From Cylindrotheca closterium (taxonomy: Eukaryota > Bacillariophyta > Bacillariophyceae > Bacillariales > Bacillariaceae): a stretch of DNA of 64,000 nucleotides. Positions 23,501-34,736 of the stretch are shown piece by piece (the first letter of the stretch is position 1; the number at the start of each line of letters is the position of its first letter). Position numbers and translations under genes: made by a program. The notes under the pieces are model-generated. The model was not told the origin of the DNA, searched no databases, and saw nothing but the letters and a program-made list of their open reading frames with translations. The stretch is from positions 1 to 64,000 of the forward strand of contig CAKOGP040002302.1 of NCBI GenBank assembly GCA_933822405.4, written 5' to 3'.

Positions 23501-24217
23501 CGGAGCTGAACGAGATTGATAGGCATTGTTTTGATAACTGTGTTGACTGTAGGTTTTGCGCGAATCTCGACTGTCCACGGAGGAAGGTGGCGGTGGAGGT
23601 GCGGACGATGGCGGTGATGCAATTGGGTTTTACATTTCTTTTACCTGTCCAAATTGACTGTTTCAATTGGATTTAAATCAAGTCGTGGTATCACACGAAC
23701 TTCCAAAAATGTCTGGGTCTTGGAATGAATCAACTAGCAATGCCACTCTGTCGCTCCTTGCAAATAAAACACAGGATAGATCGGTTGGCGAAATTGACAA
23801 CGATGATGACGTCTGCTGCTTCCTGTTACCAACGGATGAATTAATTGATCAGTGCTATTGCAAGAGAGGCCAAACCCAGGGTGATGAATGAATGAATGAA
23901 TGAGATCTCTGCTAAACAGAAAATGTCGACTCACATGCGACTTGTTAGATCAATCAAATCCTGACGGGGATCAGACGTCGATGGCAATAAAAAACAACAG
24001 TCCTACAGGTACAGTACGTACCTGGTATTATACCTGGTACTGTAACTCCAGACACTGCTACCTGGTACTGTGCACCTGGTAGCAGACTTGTAGTACTACT
24101 CCACAACGTCCAAACTTGTATAGAAAAGCGACTGAAACATCGAGTCACAACTTGTGAATACTAGTAAAGGGCGGCTGAAATGTACAAAAACAGATTCTGT
24201 CATTTAAAAATAATGAA
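23501..24217. other. Intergenic gap with GAAT repeat and ACCTGGTA cluster
   Basis: No gene is supported. An AATG/GAAT microsatellite lies at about 23885-23903. Four copies of ACCTGGTA lie within 62 bases (24020-24027, 24032-24039, 24060-24067, 24074-24081), followed by TAGTACTACT. They belong to the dispersed palindromic word family described in the findings. Confidence 0.5.
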
Positions 24218-25354
24218 TCATCTATTGGCCTCGTCCTCTTCCTCGTCTTCTAGCTCTCCAACAATTCGAGTTGCTGTATCCGCAGCAATTTTCAAAAACC
24301 CGACAAAAATTGTCAATCCCCCGGCATAAACATACCAAGGATATGAACCCTCGGCGCCATCTGTTAGCGCTTTTCCGACGTATCCACTGTACACGTATGC
24401 CAATGTTCCCGGAGCAAACCCGAATAAGGTTCCAAAGAAGAAGGAACTAAAGTCAATCGAACTAGCCCCATACAGGTAGTTTGATAGCGCAAATGGAAAC
24501 AAAGGAGATAATCGCAGTAAAAACATCAGTTTGAATCCTTCTTTTCCAATGGCACGATCGATCTTTGCAAAATTTGGATACTCCTCCAAGACTCCTTCCA
24601 CATATGTTCTTAGAATAGTCCGTCCAATCGCAAAGCTAATTGCCGCGGCGATGGAGGCACTGAATAGAACCACTGAGGTTCCCACCAATGGTCCAAAGAG
24701 GTATCCTGCCGAAGCCGTGAGAGGGATTGCAGGAATCGCCAAGACTTCAGCAATTGTATATGCCACTCCAAAATAGAAGACACCTAGGACTCCCATAGAA
24801 TCTACACTTTGTACCACCTGGTCAAGAGCTGCCGTTGGATCCTGTATTATGTTTTCGACTGTTTGAACAACATCCACAGTACTGCAACAATAAATACGTA
24901 AGAGGTGGAAGCAACAAGAGTATTTCAGAAAACAAACACTTTCGCCGAAATCAAGTCATACTAGCAATAATAGTCTTTACCTCAGGTCAAAATTTCTCAA
25001 AACTGTATACCCAACCGCCGAAATCACCCCAACAGCCGCAAGTAGTCCACCGACTACAATAGAAGAGCTTGGATTGTCGTCTTGTGTCGTCTGCAATCCA
25101 TTCTTTTTATCCAACAATTCCACTTGACTTTCCATATGACTGGATGATTTGGACCATGGAAAGAAGAAGGTGTCTTCGCTCTCGGTTTCTTCGGTAGTCG
25201 ATGGTCGCTGCGCCCGTAACCGCGTTGTCGACAGCGTGCTCCGAGGGAGGCGAAATATTCTGGATGGCGTCCTGCTGTTGTGTAACTGCTGAGAAGACCA
25301 GCAATCGGCTGACTGCAATCGGGAAATGAGGGATAGCATCAGCAGGAATCTCAT
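24218..25354 (-). CDS. VTT/DedA (SNARE-associated) membrane protein, probably plastid (two exons)
   Basis: Exon 1 is 25354-24981 and exon 2 is 24881-24218 (donor GTAAAG, acceptor TGCAG, phase 2); 345 residues. The first ATG opens a short hydrophobic signal (MRFLLMLSLI) and a basic, Ser/Thr-rich stretch (about 25-60) like a transit peptide. One TM lies at about 100-120 (SIVVGGLLAAVGVISAVGYTV). The C-terminal domain is a VTT/DedA fold: LTASAGYLFGPLVGT, ISFAIGRTIL, FLLRLSPLFPFALSNYLYG and FFFGTLFGFAPGTLAYVYSG carry the family's re-entrant-loop pattern, including R-x-S-P-x-x-P-F. Family members act as lipid scramblases or transporters; plant and algal homologues are in plastids. The tail is acidic. 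Confidence 0.8.
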
Positions 25355-25741
25355 TGTGTATGGGCTTTGGGGCAATGCGAAGATGATGACCTTTTTGCTT
25401 TGTAATTGGATGCAATTTTAAAAAATACACTACTGTACGCGTGGGTGTACGATTTGAAGAATTTTTTCCTTTCGACACACAAGTTCAAAGTGTTGTCTGT
25501 GTTGCGTTGTGGAAGGGTTGACCGGGCCGACGTCATTAACTTACATGGAGTCAGATCAGTCGCAGTTGCAGTCGCAGTCACGGTCGGATGATTGATTCGA
25601 CTCATTCAGGGTCGACAAAACTCCAACCAAATGAAATGACCACATGGTCTTTTCACACCACACGTGACAATTTTCATCTGTCTAGAAAGTGTTACCTTTG
25701 CATAGCGGCTCGGTTTATTTGCACCGAAAACAACGACAGTA
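25355..25741. promoter_or_regulatory. Divergent promoter gap (VTT protein / Cas1p-like protein)
   Basis: 387 bases between two divergent ATG codons. A repeated GCAGTTGCAGTCGCAGTCACGG-like stretch lies near 25560-25580. No gene is seen. Confidence 0.4.
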
Positions 25742-28700
25742 ATGGCAGGCATCAATGACGGTGCCGCTGCTGTGGCTCCGCTAACGACCATGGCGTCTGC
25801 CATGATGTTTGGAACCATTGTCTTTGCCACAGCCGCAATGGCAACAAGAGGATACTTGACGGCGGACCATTTGCTCTTCAAGACGGCAGCAAATCCTCGA
25901 TCGAGTCCATTGGATATTCGAAGCTTAAATTCCATGTATACTTTGCTGTATCACTCCTCTGTTATGGGTTTGATTTTGTTCTACGCCTACATTTGCGAGT
26001 ACCACCCACCGTACGCCCATTCCGACAAGAATTATGACGCCGACATGTTTTTCTTTTGCACCGCGCTACTCTTTGTGGTTTCGGCATATACCTGGAGAAA
26101 ACATGACCATTCTGTCGACAGCGCCCCGAAGAGCATCCCAGATGGCTCCAACGAGGCTGCTGCAGCAACTACTGCCAAATCCATTGTGGAACCCAATGAC
26201 AAGACGGAAATTTTAAATCGTGACCAAACCGAAGAATGGAAAGGGTGGATGCAGTTCATGTTTCTGCTCTACCACTACTATCATGCAGAACCAGTGTACA
26301 ACTCGATTCGAATCATGATTACCTGCTATGTTTGGATGACAGGGTTTGGAAACTTTTCGTTTTTCTACCTAAAGGGTGACTTCGGTGTCGTACGTGTCCT
26401 ACAAATGCTTTGGCGCCTGAACTTTTTGGTCCTTTTCTTGTGTTTGACACAAGGGACGACGTTTATTCTGTACTATATTTGTCTATTGCACACCTACTAC
26501 TTCTTCATGGTGTATTTGACAATGAGAGTTGGATCTAGCAGGAATCACACCAAGTGGTGGGTCCGCATCAAAATGGCCATCCTGGCGCTTATGATCTTCC
26601 TCATCTGGGACTGTGACCTTGGATTGTTCAAGTACATGCACATGCCTTTCTTTGGTGACACCCCCATGATGGGTGCAGCAGCAGGATCCATGTGGGAATG
26701 GTACTTCCGATCGAGTTTGGATCATTGGTCGACGTTTTTGGGAATGATTTTTGCCCTCAATTTCCCAATTTGCAGTCTATTCTACCGAAAACTAGAAGCG
26801 CAAAAACCCTGCATTCATTACACGGGAAAAGCGCTTGTTGGAATTGCCCTACTTGTCGCCTTTTACTTCTGGGTGACCGGGCCATTTATGCAGAACAAAT
26901 TGGACTACAACCAGACCAATGCCTACTATGGTTTTGTCCCCCTGATAGTGTACATTTACTTCCGTAACTTGACGCCATTCTTGCGAAACCACAGTATGGA
27001 TCTTTTGCATCAAATTGGAAAATCTACATTGGAGACTTACCTCATGCAGCATCACATTTGGCTCACGTCCAATGCCAAGAGTCTACTGACACTGGTTCCA
27101 GGATGGCCAAAAATCAATTTTTTACTGGTTTCCATCATCTATGTCTTCATGAGCCGAAGACTCTACTCCTTAACTCTATTTTTGCGTGGCATGATTCTTC
27201 CCGACAACAAGGCAACCTGTTACAAGAATCTTTTCGGAATGACTTCTATAATTGGATCCTTTGTCCTTTTGGCGGCAGTTCTGGATCACCTAGATATGTT
27301 GACATTGCAGGCCGTCGGCGTTGTTTCGGTTGCCTTTGGATACATGCTTTTTGAGTTCCTTCTCAGCTTCACAGCAAGAGCTGGAGGTACTATCGAAGGC
27401 GCCAATCCTTCCAGGAACAATTCTGGAATCGCATTCACCACGCCTTACTTGGGAGGTGCCATTGCTGTTGTCTTCTTGGGAATGCTTTGGAATCGCATGA
27501 CTTATTTGGGTGCGACCAAAATCAAGCCTCTGCCTGCTACGTGCAGTATTTATGCCAATGACGGTGCCTGGGTGCCCTTCAACGGCTGCGACGAAGGATC
27601 CAGAGGAGAAGCCTACCGATCACTAGATATCGCCGCAGAGACTACGTGCAATGGCCAAAACAATGTCTATTTGTGGGGTTGGCATCAGCACGATACAAAG
27701 TACCACTGTCGCTTCAAACAGCGTGATGTAAAGAGTTTGAAGAACACACTAAAGGGACGAACCATCTACTTCGCTGGCGACTCCATGACTCGCTACATGT
27801 ACCATTCGTTCTGCCGACAATTGGGAGACGGTACTGCTGGAGCCTACAATGCCACGCAGGGCAAGCACGAGAGCATACACAAGGTCATTGGTGATATCAC
27901 TGTAGATTTCTTGTGGGCCGGTTACTCTTCTGATTTGGTAGGCGAAGCCAAGCGAGTTATGAGCCTACCAGCCGAAGCAGATTCCGGCAAGAGTAAGCGC
28001 CCAGATTTGATTGTCATGGGAGGCGGTGCATGGGATCGACTATGGGAATACGATTCAGACGACAAAAAGAAACAAGTCATGGCCAGCTACCAAACACTTG
28101 CTACGCTTATGAAAGACATGCAAAACATGGAACTTCCTGTAGTGTGGGTGACCCCTACTACTGTGAATACAGCTGCTCTTCTCACCGAAGAGAAGATCAA
28201 GAATATCAATGAGGAAGAAATGGCCAAGTTCCGAGTCGACCAAGAAGGAACCGGTATTACTGGAGCTGCATCCTTTGTCATTGATGGACCTGGATTCACC
28301 AAATCTCGTGTATCGGAGAGCTTTGATGGTGTTCATTACCCCCACCAAGTGTACTCGGCCGGATCCCAAATTCTGGCGAACGCAATGGACTGGCTATTGC
28401 CCGATCCATTGAAAGGACCACCTAAGAGCCCTCCAAGAGTTGGATCCATGTCTCAAGTCAATATGGGGTTGATGATTCTGTTCTTAGCCTTCTTTGGACT
28501 CTTTGGGTTTGATGGTTTCATGGGATTCTCCTACTTTGCCGCCATCTTTGTTCCAAGTATGGCGCCGTACCGACTCTACCACGACGCCTTCTCGTCGCTA
28601 CACCGCCGAAAGAATCTGCCCCCTATCGATGGGAGTGCAAATATTAAAAGAAGAACACCTTCTACCGATCAGGTTGAGATGGGCGCCGTGGACGATGGGA

Positions 28701-28768
28701 ACAAGTCGGAGGAAGAAACGAGCCCGTTGATAGAGCCAGAAATTGGCTCCAACGACAAGAATTCGTAA
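25742..28768 (+). CDS. Cas1p-type polysaccharide O-acetyltransferase with PC-esterase domain
   Basis: Single exon of 1008 residues. Residues about 60-600 form the Cas1p ten-TM acyltransferase domain: DQTEEWKGWMQFMFLLYHYYHA, YVWMTGFGNFSFFY, LQMLWRLNFLVLFL, and TLETYLMQHHIWL near the end are hallmark segments of the family (Cryptococcus Cas1p, human CASD1, plant RWA). Residues about 620-890 are a PC-esterase/SGNH domain: CDEGSRGEAYRSLD, the GDSMTRYMYHSFC catalytic Gly-Asp-Ser near residue 680, MGGGAWD, and DGVHYP with the Asp/His pair near 860. Two further TM helices (about 905-950) and an acidic tail follow. It probably O-acetylates a Golgi glycan. The domain order is reversed relative to CASD1 (see findings). 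Upstream ATGs do not compete. Confidence 0.9.
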   Translation: MAGINDGAAAVAPLTTMASAMMFGTIVFATAAMATRGYLTADHLLFKTAANPRSSPLDIRSLNSMYTLLYHSSVMGLILFYAYICEYHPPYAHSDKNYDADMFFFCTALLFVVSAYTWRKHDHSVDSAPKSIPDGSNEAAAATTAKSIVEPNDKTEILNRDQTEEWKGWMQFMFLLYHYYHAEPVYNSIRIMITCYVWMTGFGNFSFFYLKGDFGVVRVLQMLWRLNFLVLFLCLTQGTTFILYYICLLHTYYFFMVYLTMRVGSSRNHTKWWVRIKMAILALMIFLIWDCDLGLFKYMHMPFFGDTPMMGAAAGSMWEWYFRSSLDHWSTFLGMIFALNFPICSLFYRKLEAQKPCIHYTGKALVGIALLVAFYFWVTGPFMQNKLDYNQTNAYYGFVPLIVYIYFRNLTPFLRNHSMDLLHQIGKSTLETYLMQHHIWLTSNAKSLLTLVPGWPKINFLLVSIIYVFMSRRLYSLTLFLRGMILPDNKATCYKNLFGMTSIIGSFVLLAAVLDHLDMLTLQAVGVVSVAFGYMLFEFLLSFTARAGGTIEGANPSRNNSGIAFTTPYLGGAIAVVFLGMLWNRMTYLGATKIKPLPATCSIYANDGAWVPFNGCDEGSRGEAYRSLDIAAETTCNGQNNVYLWGWHQHDTKYHCRFKQRDVKSLKNTLKGRTIYFAGDSMTRYMYHSFCRQLGDGTAGAYNATQGKHESIHKVIGDITVDFLWAGYSSDLVGEAKRVMSLPAEADSGKSKRPDLIVMGGGAWDRLWEYDSDDKKKQVMASYQTLATLMKDMQNMELPVVWVTPTTVNTAALLTEEKIKNINEEEMAKFRVDQEGTGITGAASFVIDGPGFTKSRVSESFDGVHYPHQVYSAGSQILANAMDWLLPDPLKGPPKSPPRVGSMSQVNMGLMILFLAFFGLFGFDGFMGFSYFAAIFVPSMAPYRLYHDAFSSLHRRKNLPPIDGSANIKRRTPSTDQVEMGAVDDGNKSEEETSPLIEPEIGSNDKNS

Positions 28769-29233
28769 AGGAAACAGATGGTGTAGGTAGGAGTGATTTA
28801 CAGACACGAAATATATTTTAATAACATTGCACCTATTATATTATCTATTATGTTACCTACAGTACACTACACGCCGTAATGTACCGCTACGCTCACCTAA
28901 AAAAAAAATGGATGGTTGAAGTTGACCAGCTGGCTTTTTGTTCCTCCACCCGCCGAGAATTGCTGAGAACTTTAACACGCAGGACAAACACGACAGATGT
29001 AGGTATTACCGGTACATTACCGATCTCGACGATCTGATTGATGACTTCCCAAACAGCGTTCGGTAAATTTGCGCCGTGTCATTCTTTTCCGGTGCCAAAT
29101 GATATGGTGTTGTTGTCGACCAGAAGAACACAATATTTGAACACCAATACGACCCTTCTCAAACCCCTGCTACTACTACACCGCTACGTCATCATCACCA
29201 TTCTTCTACATTAACAACCAAGGGTTCTAGAGG
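28769..29233. other. Intergenic gap
   Basis: AT-rich 3' flank, an A8-9 run near 28901, and TACAGTACAC and TTACCGGTACATTACCG words at about 28859-28870 and 29008-29024. No gene is seen. Confidence 0.4.
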
Positions 29234-30616
29234 ATGAAGATCTCTCTTCCTCAAACCCACAAACTCAAACCAGGGAATGTGGACAACTCGAGCAAATTCC
29301 AAAAGCTGGTGAGAAGCCTGGCGCAGAATTGTCTTGTGCATCTGGAAATTGGATTTGAAGACAATGAGATCCGCACCAAGCGCAGCTTGGAAGAGTTGAT
29401 CAAGGCGGTCAATCATTTCCACCAACAAGTGGTTGCTGACAAATATTCTTCATTAGAAACCATTCGGATTGGTTGGAAATTGAAATTTGCGCTCGGGCCC
29501 ATCTTACAGAAGGTACTCCCCATCCTGCTGAAAAAGCCATCGCATATTCGACACTTGGAACTCAATTTGGATGCCGCGATACCAGCGCCGACCTTGCAGA
29601 AGCTAATTGGATGCACGACTATTGAAAAGTTGACCCTTCGTTCTATTAGTATTCTTAATCGGAGTGTCAGCGACCCCATTCACGACCGACGGATCTTTTC
29701 CTTTGACAGCTCTTGGGCGGATGATAGTGTCGTGCAGGCACTGCCTTCTTTGTCTCCCACGGTGCGGAAATTGAATTTGATTGATTGTGAAATTCAAGAA
29801 TATCAAATTCCGCGTTTGTGTGATGCATTACAGAAGAAGCGAGGGTTGCAAGCCTTGTCACTGCGGCACAATCGCAACCTAGAAGGTGGTTGGGAAGATC
29901 TCTTTTCACTGCACGTGAAATCGCTGGATTTATCGCTGTGCGACTTGGACCCACTGGATGGTATGAATATTGCCCGGGCGCTAAGAAAGAACCGCACCGT
30001 GAAACGTCTCAGTGTAGCTGGAAACTATCGAATGACCATGGCGATCCCCGAGCTAGTGGAGGTGGCTGCCAAGACTTTGGTTGCCTTTGACTGTTCCTTT
30101 TGTGAGATCAATGATGATTTTCAATCTCGAATATTCAAGATATTGGCCAATGCAGACCATTGTACGATCCGCTCTTTGATCGTGCAAGGAGCCCGCATCA
30201 AAGACACCAAATGGCTGATACAATGTCTCAAAACAAACAAATCGATTCAACGACTGGACATCCACCATCCACGGGACGCCAGCAAACCCATTGGATCCAA
30301 TAGCCTAACGAAGATCATTGAAGTTGTGAAGAAAAACTATTATCTGCAAGCTCTAAAGATTGATGTCTTGCATTACGAAAAGAAGCGGCAAACAGAAATG
30401 AACTTTTGGTTACAGTTGAACAAGTGTGGTAGACGCGTCATTCTACAGGAATGTCAGGAGAGCCCGACACCGACCATGCAATGGATGGAAGTCCTCAGGG
30501 ATGCGGGCTTGACTGGCAATTCCGATTTGGTCTATTGGATGTTGCAGAATGGAGCCGAACTCTTTTCCACTAATGATCGATCAAGACATTACTATTTGGA
30601 AGCAGTTCCAAAATGA
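29234..30616 (+). CDS. Leucine-rich repeat (RNI-like) protein
   Basis: Single exon of 460 residues with no signal peptide. Irregular LRRs run from about residue 105 to 390: IRHLELNLDAAIPAPTLQKLIG, TVRKLNLIDCEIQEYQIPRLCDAL, GLQALSLRHNRNLEGGWEDLF, VKSLDLSLCDLDPLDGMNIARAL and TVKRLSVAGNYRM. The 26-30 residue spacing and the LxxLxLxxC/N pattern with long helical segments fit RNase-inhibitor-like repeats. Such intracellular proteins are abundant in diatoms and act in protein binding; no partner domain (kinase, NACHT, F-box) is visible. The C-terminal stretch (GNSDLVYWMLQNGAELF) resembles a single ankyrin-like helix pair. Confidence 0.75.
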   Translation: MKISLPQTHKLKPGNVDNSSKFQKLVRSLAQNCLVHLEIGFEDNEIRTKRSLEELIKAVNHFHQQVVADKYSSLETIRIGWKLKFALGPILQKVLPILLKKPSHIRHLELNLDAAIPAPTLQKLIGCTTIEKLTLRSISILNRSVSDPIHDRRIFSFDSSWADDSVVQALPSLSPTVRKLNLIDCEIQEYQIPRLCDALQKKRGLQALSLRHNRNLEGGWEDLFSLHVKSLDLSLCDLDPLDGMNIARALRKNRTVKRLSVAGNYRMTMAIPELVEVAAKTLVAFDCSFCEINDDFQSRIFKILANADHCTIRSLIVQGARIKDTKWLIQCLKTNKSIQRLDIHHPRDASKPIGSNSLTKIIEVVKKNYYLQALKIDVLHYEKKRQTEMNFWLQLNKCGRRVILQECQESPTPTMQWMEVLRDAGLTGNSDLVYWMLQNGAELFSTNDRSRHYYLEAVPK

Positions 30617-31454
30617 AAACACAGAGCATTGGTAACCACCACTATCACAGCCACAACCACAGTAGAATGGGGAGACCTGTCAAGTCCCTTTCACTTGACA
30701 CAGTGACAGCACATCTCGAGAAATAGCGACTATCTCAGATGTGCAGTAGCAGTTTGGCAGGAGGGTGCCAAACATTTAGAGAATTTAGATCATGTAGTAT
30801 TATAGAATAAGACTTATTAGGTACAGTAGTTTGGATGGGGCTTCTCTCCTTTCTATCTTGTAGCACTAGCTAGGTACGGCTAGCACCAGTACCAGTCACT
30901 CGTACATATTTTTTTCATATAGGACCCCCAAATTCAATAACAATCTCTCGCAACTTGGTGTGGCGAACGAAGGATGGGATTCCGAAGAAAGCATCAATGG
31001 TACCAGAAGAAGACCTGTGTAGTAGTAGTAAAAATTCTCATGCAAGTTTACACGGACAATCGGAGCAGGTACACTTTCAACTTTTATATATCAATTACTA
31101 AGCAAGTACTTTGGAAGAATACGGTTGTTTGTCAGACGGTTGTTTGCGGAACGCCACAACTGACTTTGGTGTCGCACCTACTGTAGACTCGCGTAAAATC
31201 GTACTGCACACAACATCTTCATCATCATCGTTCCACTGTCATCAATTTGTAATCTAAAGCAACAGCAAAAGTGTTGGGCTAATCAGGATTCTCAAAGACC
31301 CTTGACAGCAGGTCTGCGTTTTTTTGTTGGTTGGGGAATCAGTTGAGACAGGGGAATTTCATTTGCAGGTTACTGGGCGAAAGGCGAAGGAACATTGAAA
31401 CATCGGAACAGCTTCCAATCGAACCTTTGGCACGCCAGATACCCATTTAGAACC
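30617..31454. other. Intergenic gap upstream of BRE1-like gene
   Basis: AT-rich, with runs of T (near 30909 and 31319). Short open frames here are not coding-like. A GGTACGGCTAGCACCAGTACCAG stretch lies near 30873-30895. No gene is seen. Confidence 0.4.
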
Positions 31455-34290
31455 ATGAAGAGAGCTTTGGCACAGAGGGCGAAAGAAAGCGGAATGACGA
31501 ATGGCGTTGGTCCTTCGTCACCGAAGCAGCCGCTGTCAATAAATACTCAGGATCGCTCTTCTGAGGGACAATTGTCTGTCTCGGATCTCCCCGAAAAGTC
31601 TCTATCGTCCACACCCACGTCTCGTCTTGAGGCACTGAAACAATCCTCAAACAGTGTTTCTTCACCAAGACCGAGCTCATCATCACCAAGACCAAAGAAG
31701 AGAGCAAGAGAATCCATTGTCAAGTTGGAAGAGGAGGGAGAAGACGACTCCAATGCTTCCTCGTTTTACCTACGACACCAAAACCGTGCCTTGGCAAGTG
31801 AACTGCGAATGCTTCAATATGAACTCAGTCGACTGGAACGAGAAAGGGACTATCGGAGATCGCAATGTACACAGGCTGTCCAAATTTTGAACTCGTTACA
31901 AGCTACATGGACACAAATGGAGTCTGCTCTGCAATGCGGGCATCCATCACAGAAAGCGAATTCTTCGATAGCCGCTGAAAATGATGCCCCACCAAGCACA
32001 GGATCAGGGAGCTCTGTAGAATTAATAGGAGCGCTGCTGAATTCTCTGGCAGTGTTGGGAACGACTCCTGGCAAAAAGGGACGAATACGGGGACACGGGG
32101 ACGAAGATTTGAGCGAGGTGAAACCTCACGATTTCATGGACGAAGATGGTACGAAGCAACTGGACGATTTGCTTCGGATAACCGACAATGTATCGGAACG
32201 TGCACAGATTCTGCAAAAATGGATTTGGGCAGTCCTGGACGAAGTCAATTCCTCAACAAACGAACGACACATAGACCTCAACAAGCCAGGAATTGAGCAT
32301 GATCAGAAAGTTGCAAATCTTAACGCAATGAATAGCACACTAAAGGAGCAGATAGCGGAGTTGTCAACTTCAAGAGACGAAATGTCAAAATCCGACAAGC
32401 GTGTACGGCGGGGGTTGTATCGACTCGCTGCTGGACGCGTCAAACTACAGGAAGTCTTGAAAGAAATTGTCGTTACTGATGAAGACAAAGAAGCTGCGGC
32501 AAAATGGATGGAAGAAACACCTATTGTTCCAGCGGTACAAGAAACTACTGCAACTAGCACGGCTTCCAACAATGCAGCGGACGGGGAAAACAAAACGGCT
32601 GATACTGCTGCAATGGCCGCTCTTTCAAAGAAAGTCGATGAATTGCAAGAAATCGCCAAATCAAGAGACGCCGAAATCAAAAAGGTATGTTAGAATTCGG
32701 TGCTTTGTTGTTTCAATTGCTGCAACCTGGCCTTACGTTTAATTTCCTCTTTTTGATTTGCAGCTCCTCGAACAAAAGGAAGAGCAAATAAGGAAGATCA
32801 ACAGCCTCATATTAAACACTAAGGTCGATGATGCCAAATCACTTTCTGAACAACAGATAAAGCAGTCAGATTTTTACGCCGAATTGACGGCAAAGCTAAT
32901 GACAAGTGAAAGAAAAGCCCAATCAACAAATGACAAACTCGGGAAGCTGACGAAGGAATGGAGTCAAGCGATGGCCGACACACAAGCAACGCAAAAAGCT
33001 ATGGAAGATATGCAGTTGAAACATTTAAAGAAATGGAAGGATTTCTCTGACGACACGGAGATGGATGAAGACGGAAATGGCGATAATACTGGCGGACCAA
33101 TTGGTGCTGAAGAAACGATCACGCTGCAGCACAAATTGAAACAAGCCATTGAGAATGTTCGCCAAGCAGAAATAACAAGGCAATCCTTGGATGAGGCTGT
33201 CACCATGAATCAAACATTGCAATCAAAGTTAGATGAAGTCAAGACAAAGTACTCGGCCCTTCAAATAAGCCGTTCAAGTGGAAATGGATCCAATAGCCAG
33301 TCGGCATCAGCATCAGCATCCACCGCTGGTCCATCAACTCCAAAACAAAGGCATTCATCACTGGGATCGAGTTCTACTCCATCTGGCGAAAAAAGTGAGG
33401 GTAGCGAAAAGCACGAAAGAGATGCAGCGAAGCTGCACAAGGACTACCGAAAAGTTCGCAAAGAGCTTGCTGCTGCGATTGCTTCAAAAGAAGCTGCAAA
33501 AGCGAAGCTCGCAACCAGCGAGCGGGAAAGGCACAGCTTGAGTTTAGCGAATTCGCGGCTTCTGAAACAGGCAGCAGAGCGTGACGACGTGAATGCGAAA
33601 TCGTTGTCGACAATCTTGCATTTGAAGCAGCTTACGGATCAAATGTCCAAGGAGAAAGAAAACCTCGAGAATCAAATCAAAAGTTCTCAGCAAGTGGCCC
33701 TTGCAGCACGGTTGGCAGCAAATGCTCGGGAACGAGTCACTGAAGAATTTGAGAAAGCGCGAAAGGAACTGGGCCTCCAAGTTAAGGAGTGGGAGGAGAA
33801 GTTCGATAGCGTGTCGAAAGACAAAGAAATTTTGGAAGGAAAACTGGCCCAGCAAAAGGCTGTGATGGCAACCGCACTCAAGGATGCTGAGAAATCAAAG
33901 AAGAGATGCGACGAACTTGTGTCGGAGTCTACCAATCTTGAGGATGAAAAACGGCAACTGAAGGAGTCTCTTGCTGTTGCAAAACATGAAGCGGCAAAGG
34001 CTTCAAGTGCTGCAAATCATTCGAGCAGTCTTGTGGATAATTCCCATGGTGGCATGGGAAGTTCGTCCTCGGGATTCACGGTAGATCAGCTCTCTACCCA
34101 AGTTTCTGTTCTGAAGAATCGACTCGTATGCCCTGTTTGCAATGTTCGCGACAAAACCTGCATTCTACTACGGTGTAGACATATGTTTTGCAGACATTGT
34201 GTAGATGAAAATATTCGTAATCGAAGCAGAAAATGTCCTGCGTGTGCATCAAGGTTTGATACCAAAGATGTTGCTGAAATTTGGCTCTAA
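31455..34290 (+). CDS. BRE1: BRE1-like RING E3 ubiquitin ligase (two exons)
   Basis: Exon 1 is 31455-32684 and exon 2 is 32764-34290 (donor GTATGT, acceptor TTGCAG, phase 0); about 918 residues. A Ser/Pro-rich start with KKRARE is followed by nearly continuous coiled coil (about 90-850) broken by acidic and Ser-rich linkers. The C terminus is a C3HC4 RING: CPVCNVRDKTCILLRCRHMF, then CRHCV, then CPACASRFDTKDVAEIWL. The order of a long coiled coil with an extreme C-terminal RING ending in D-V-x-x-I-x-L is that of yeast Bre1, human RNF20/40 and plant HUB1/2, which monoubiquitinate histone H2B during transcription. All eight zinc ligands are present. Confidence 0.88.
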
Positions 34291-34736
34291 AAATAGAGAC
34301 ACTACCCCGAAAACTACAATAGAATCTGTTTTTTTGTCTGCAAAACACAACGACAACCAGTACTCATGCCTTTACTTACACTCTACTCTTTTGTTGCTTG
34401 TCTTACTCCAGTGTCCTCCATGGTCCATTTTAATCCTTATTTTTTCACAATTCTCTTGGTCGATCCTCCTTCTAGCCTTTCATTTTTCTTGTTATACGGT
34501 ATGTCGAGTATTCTCACAGTCCTAACCCGGTAGGTACATTAATCATCAAGGTGCTTGCCATGTTGCGCTCCCAGATAGGAATCTGGAATCTTTTGCCATC
34601 TCAAATCGTTACGTACGTGTTTTAACTCACAGATTTGGGAATCCCTTTGATGGATGTGAGCTTCCAGCTGTCGGCTTTCACGAAACATCCAACGAAATCA
34701 GTGTCACAAAACACATTCAACCTGACAGAGAAAACG
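34291..34736. other. Intergenic gap
   Basis: Pyrimidine-rich 3' flank and the promoter of the rubredoxin-domain gene. An in-frame ATG at 34650 lies upstream of the chosen start at 34737 but would bury the signal peptide. No gene is seen. Confidence 0.4.
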
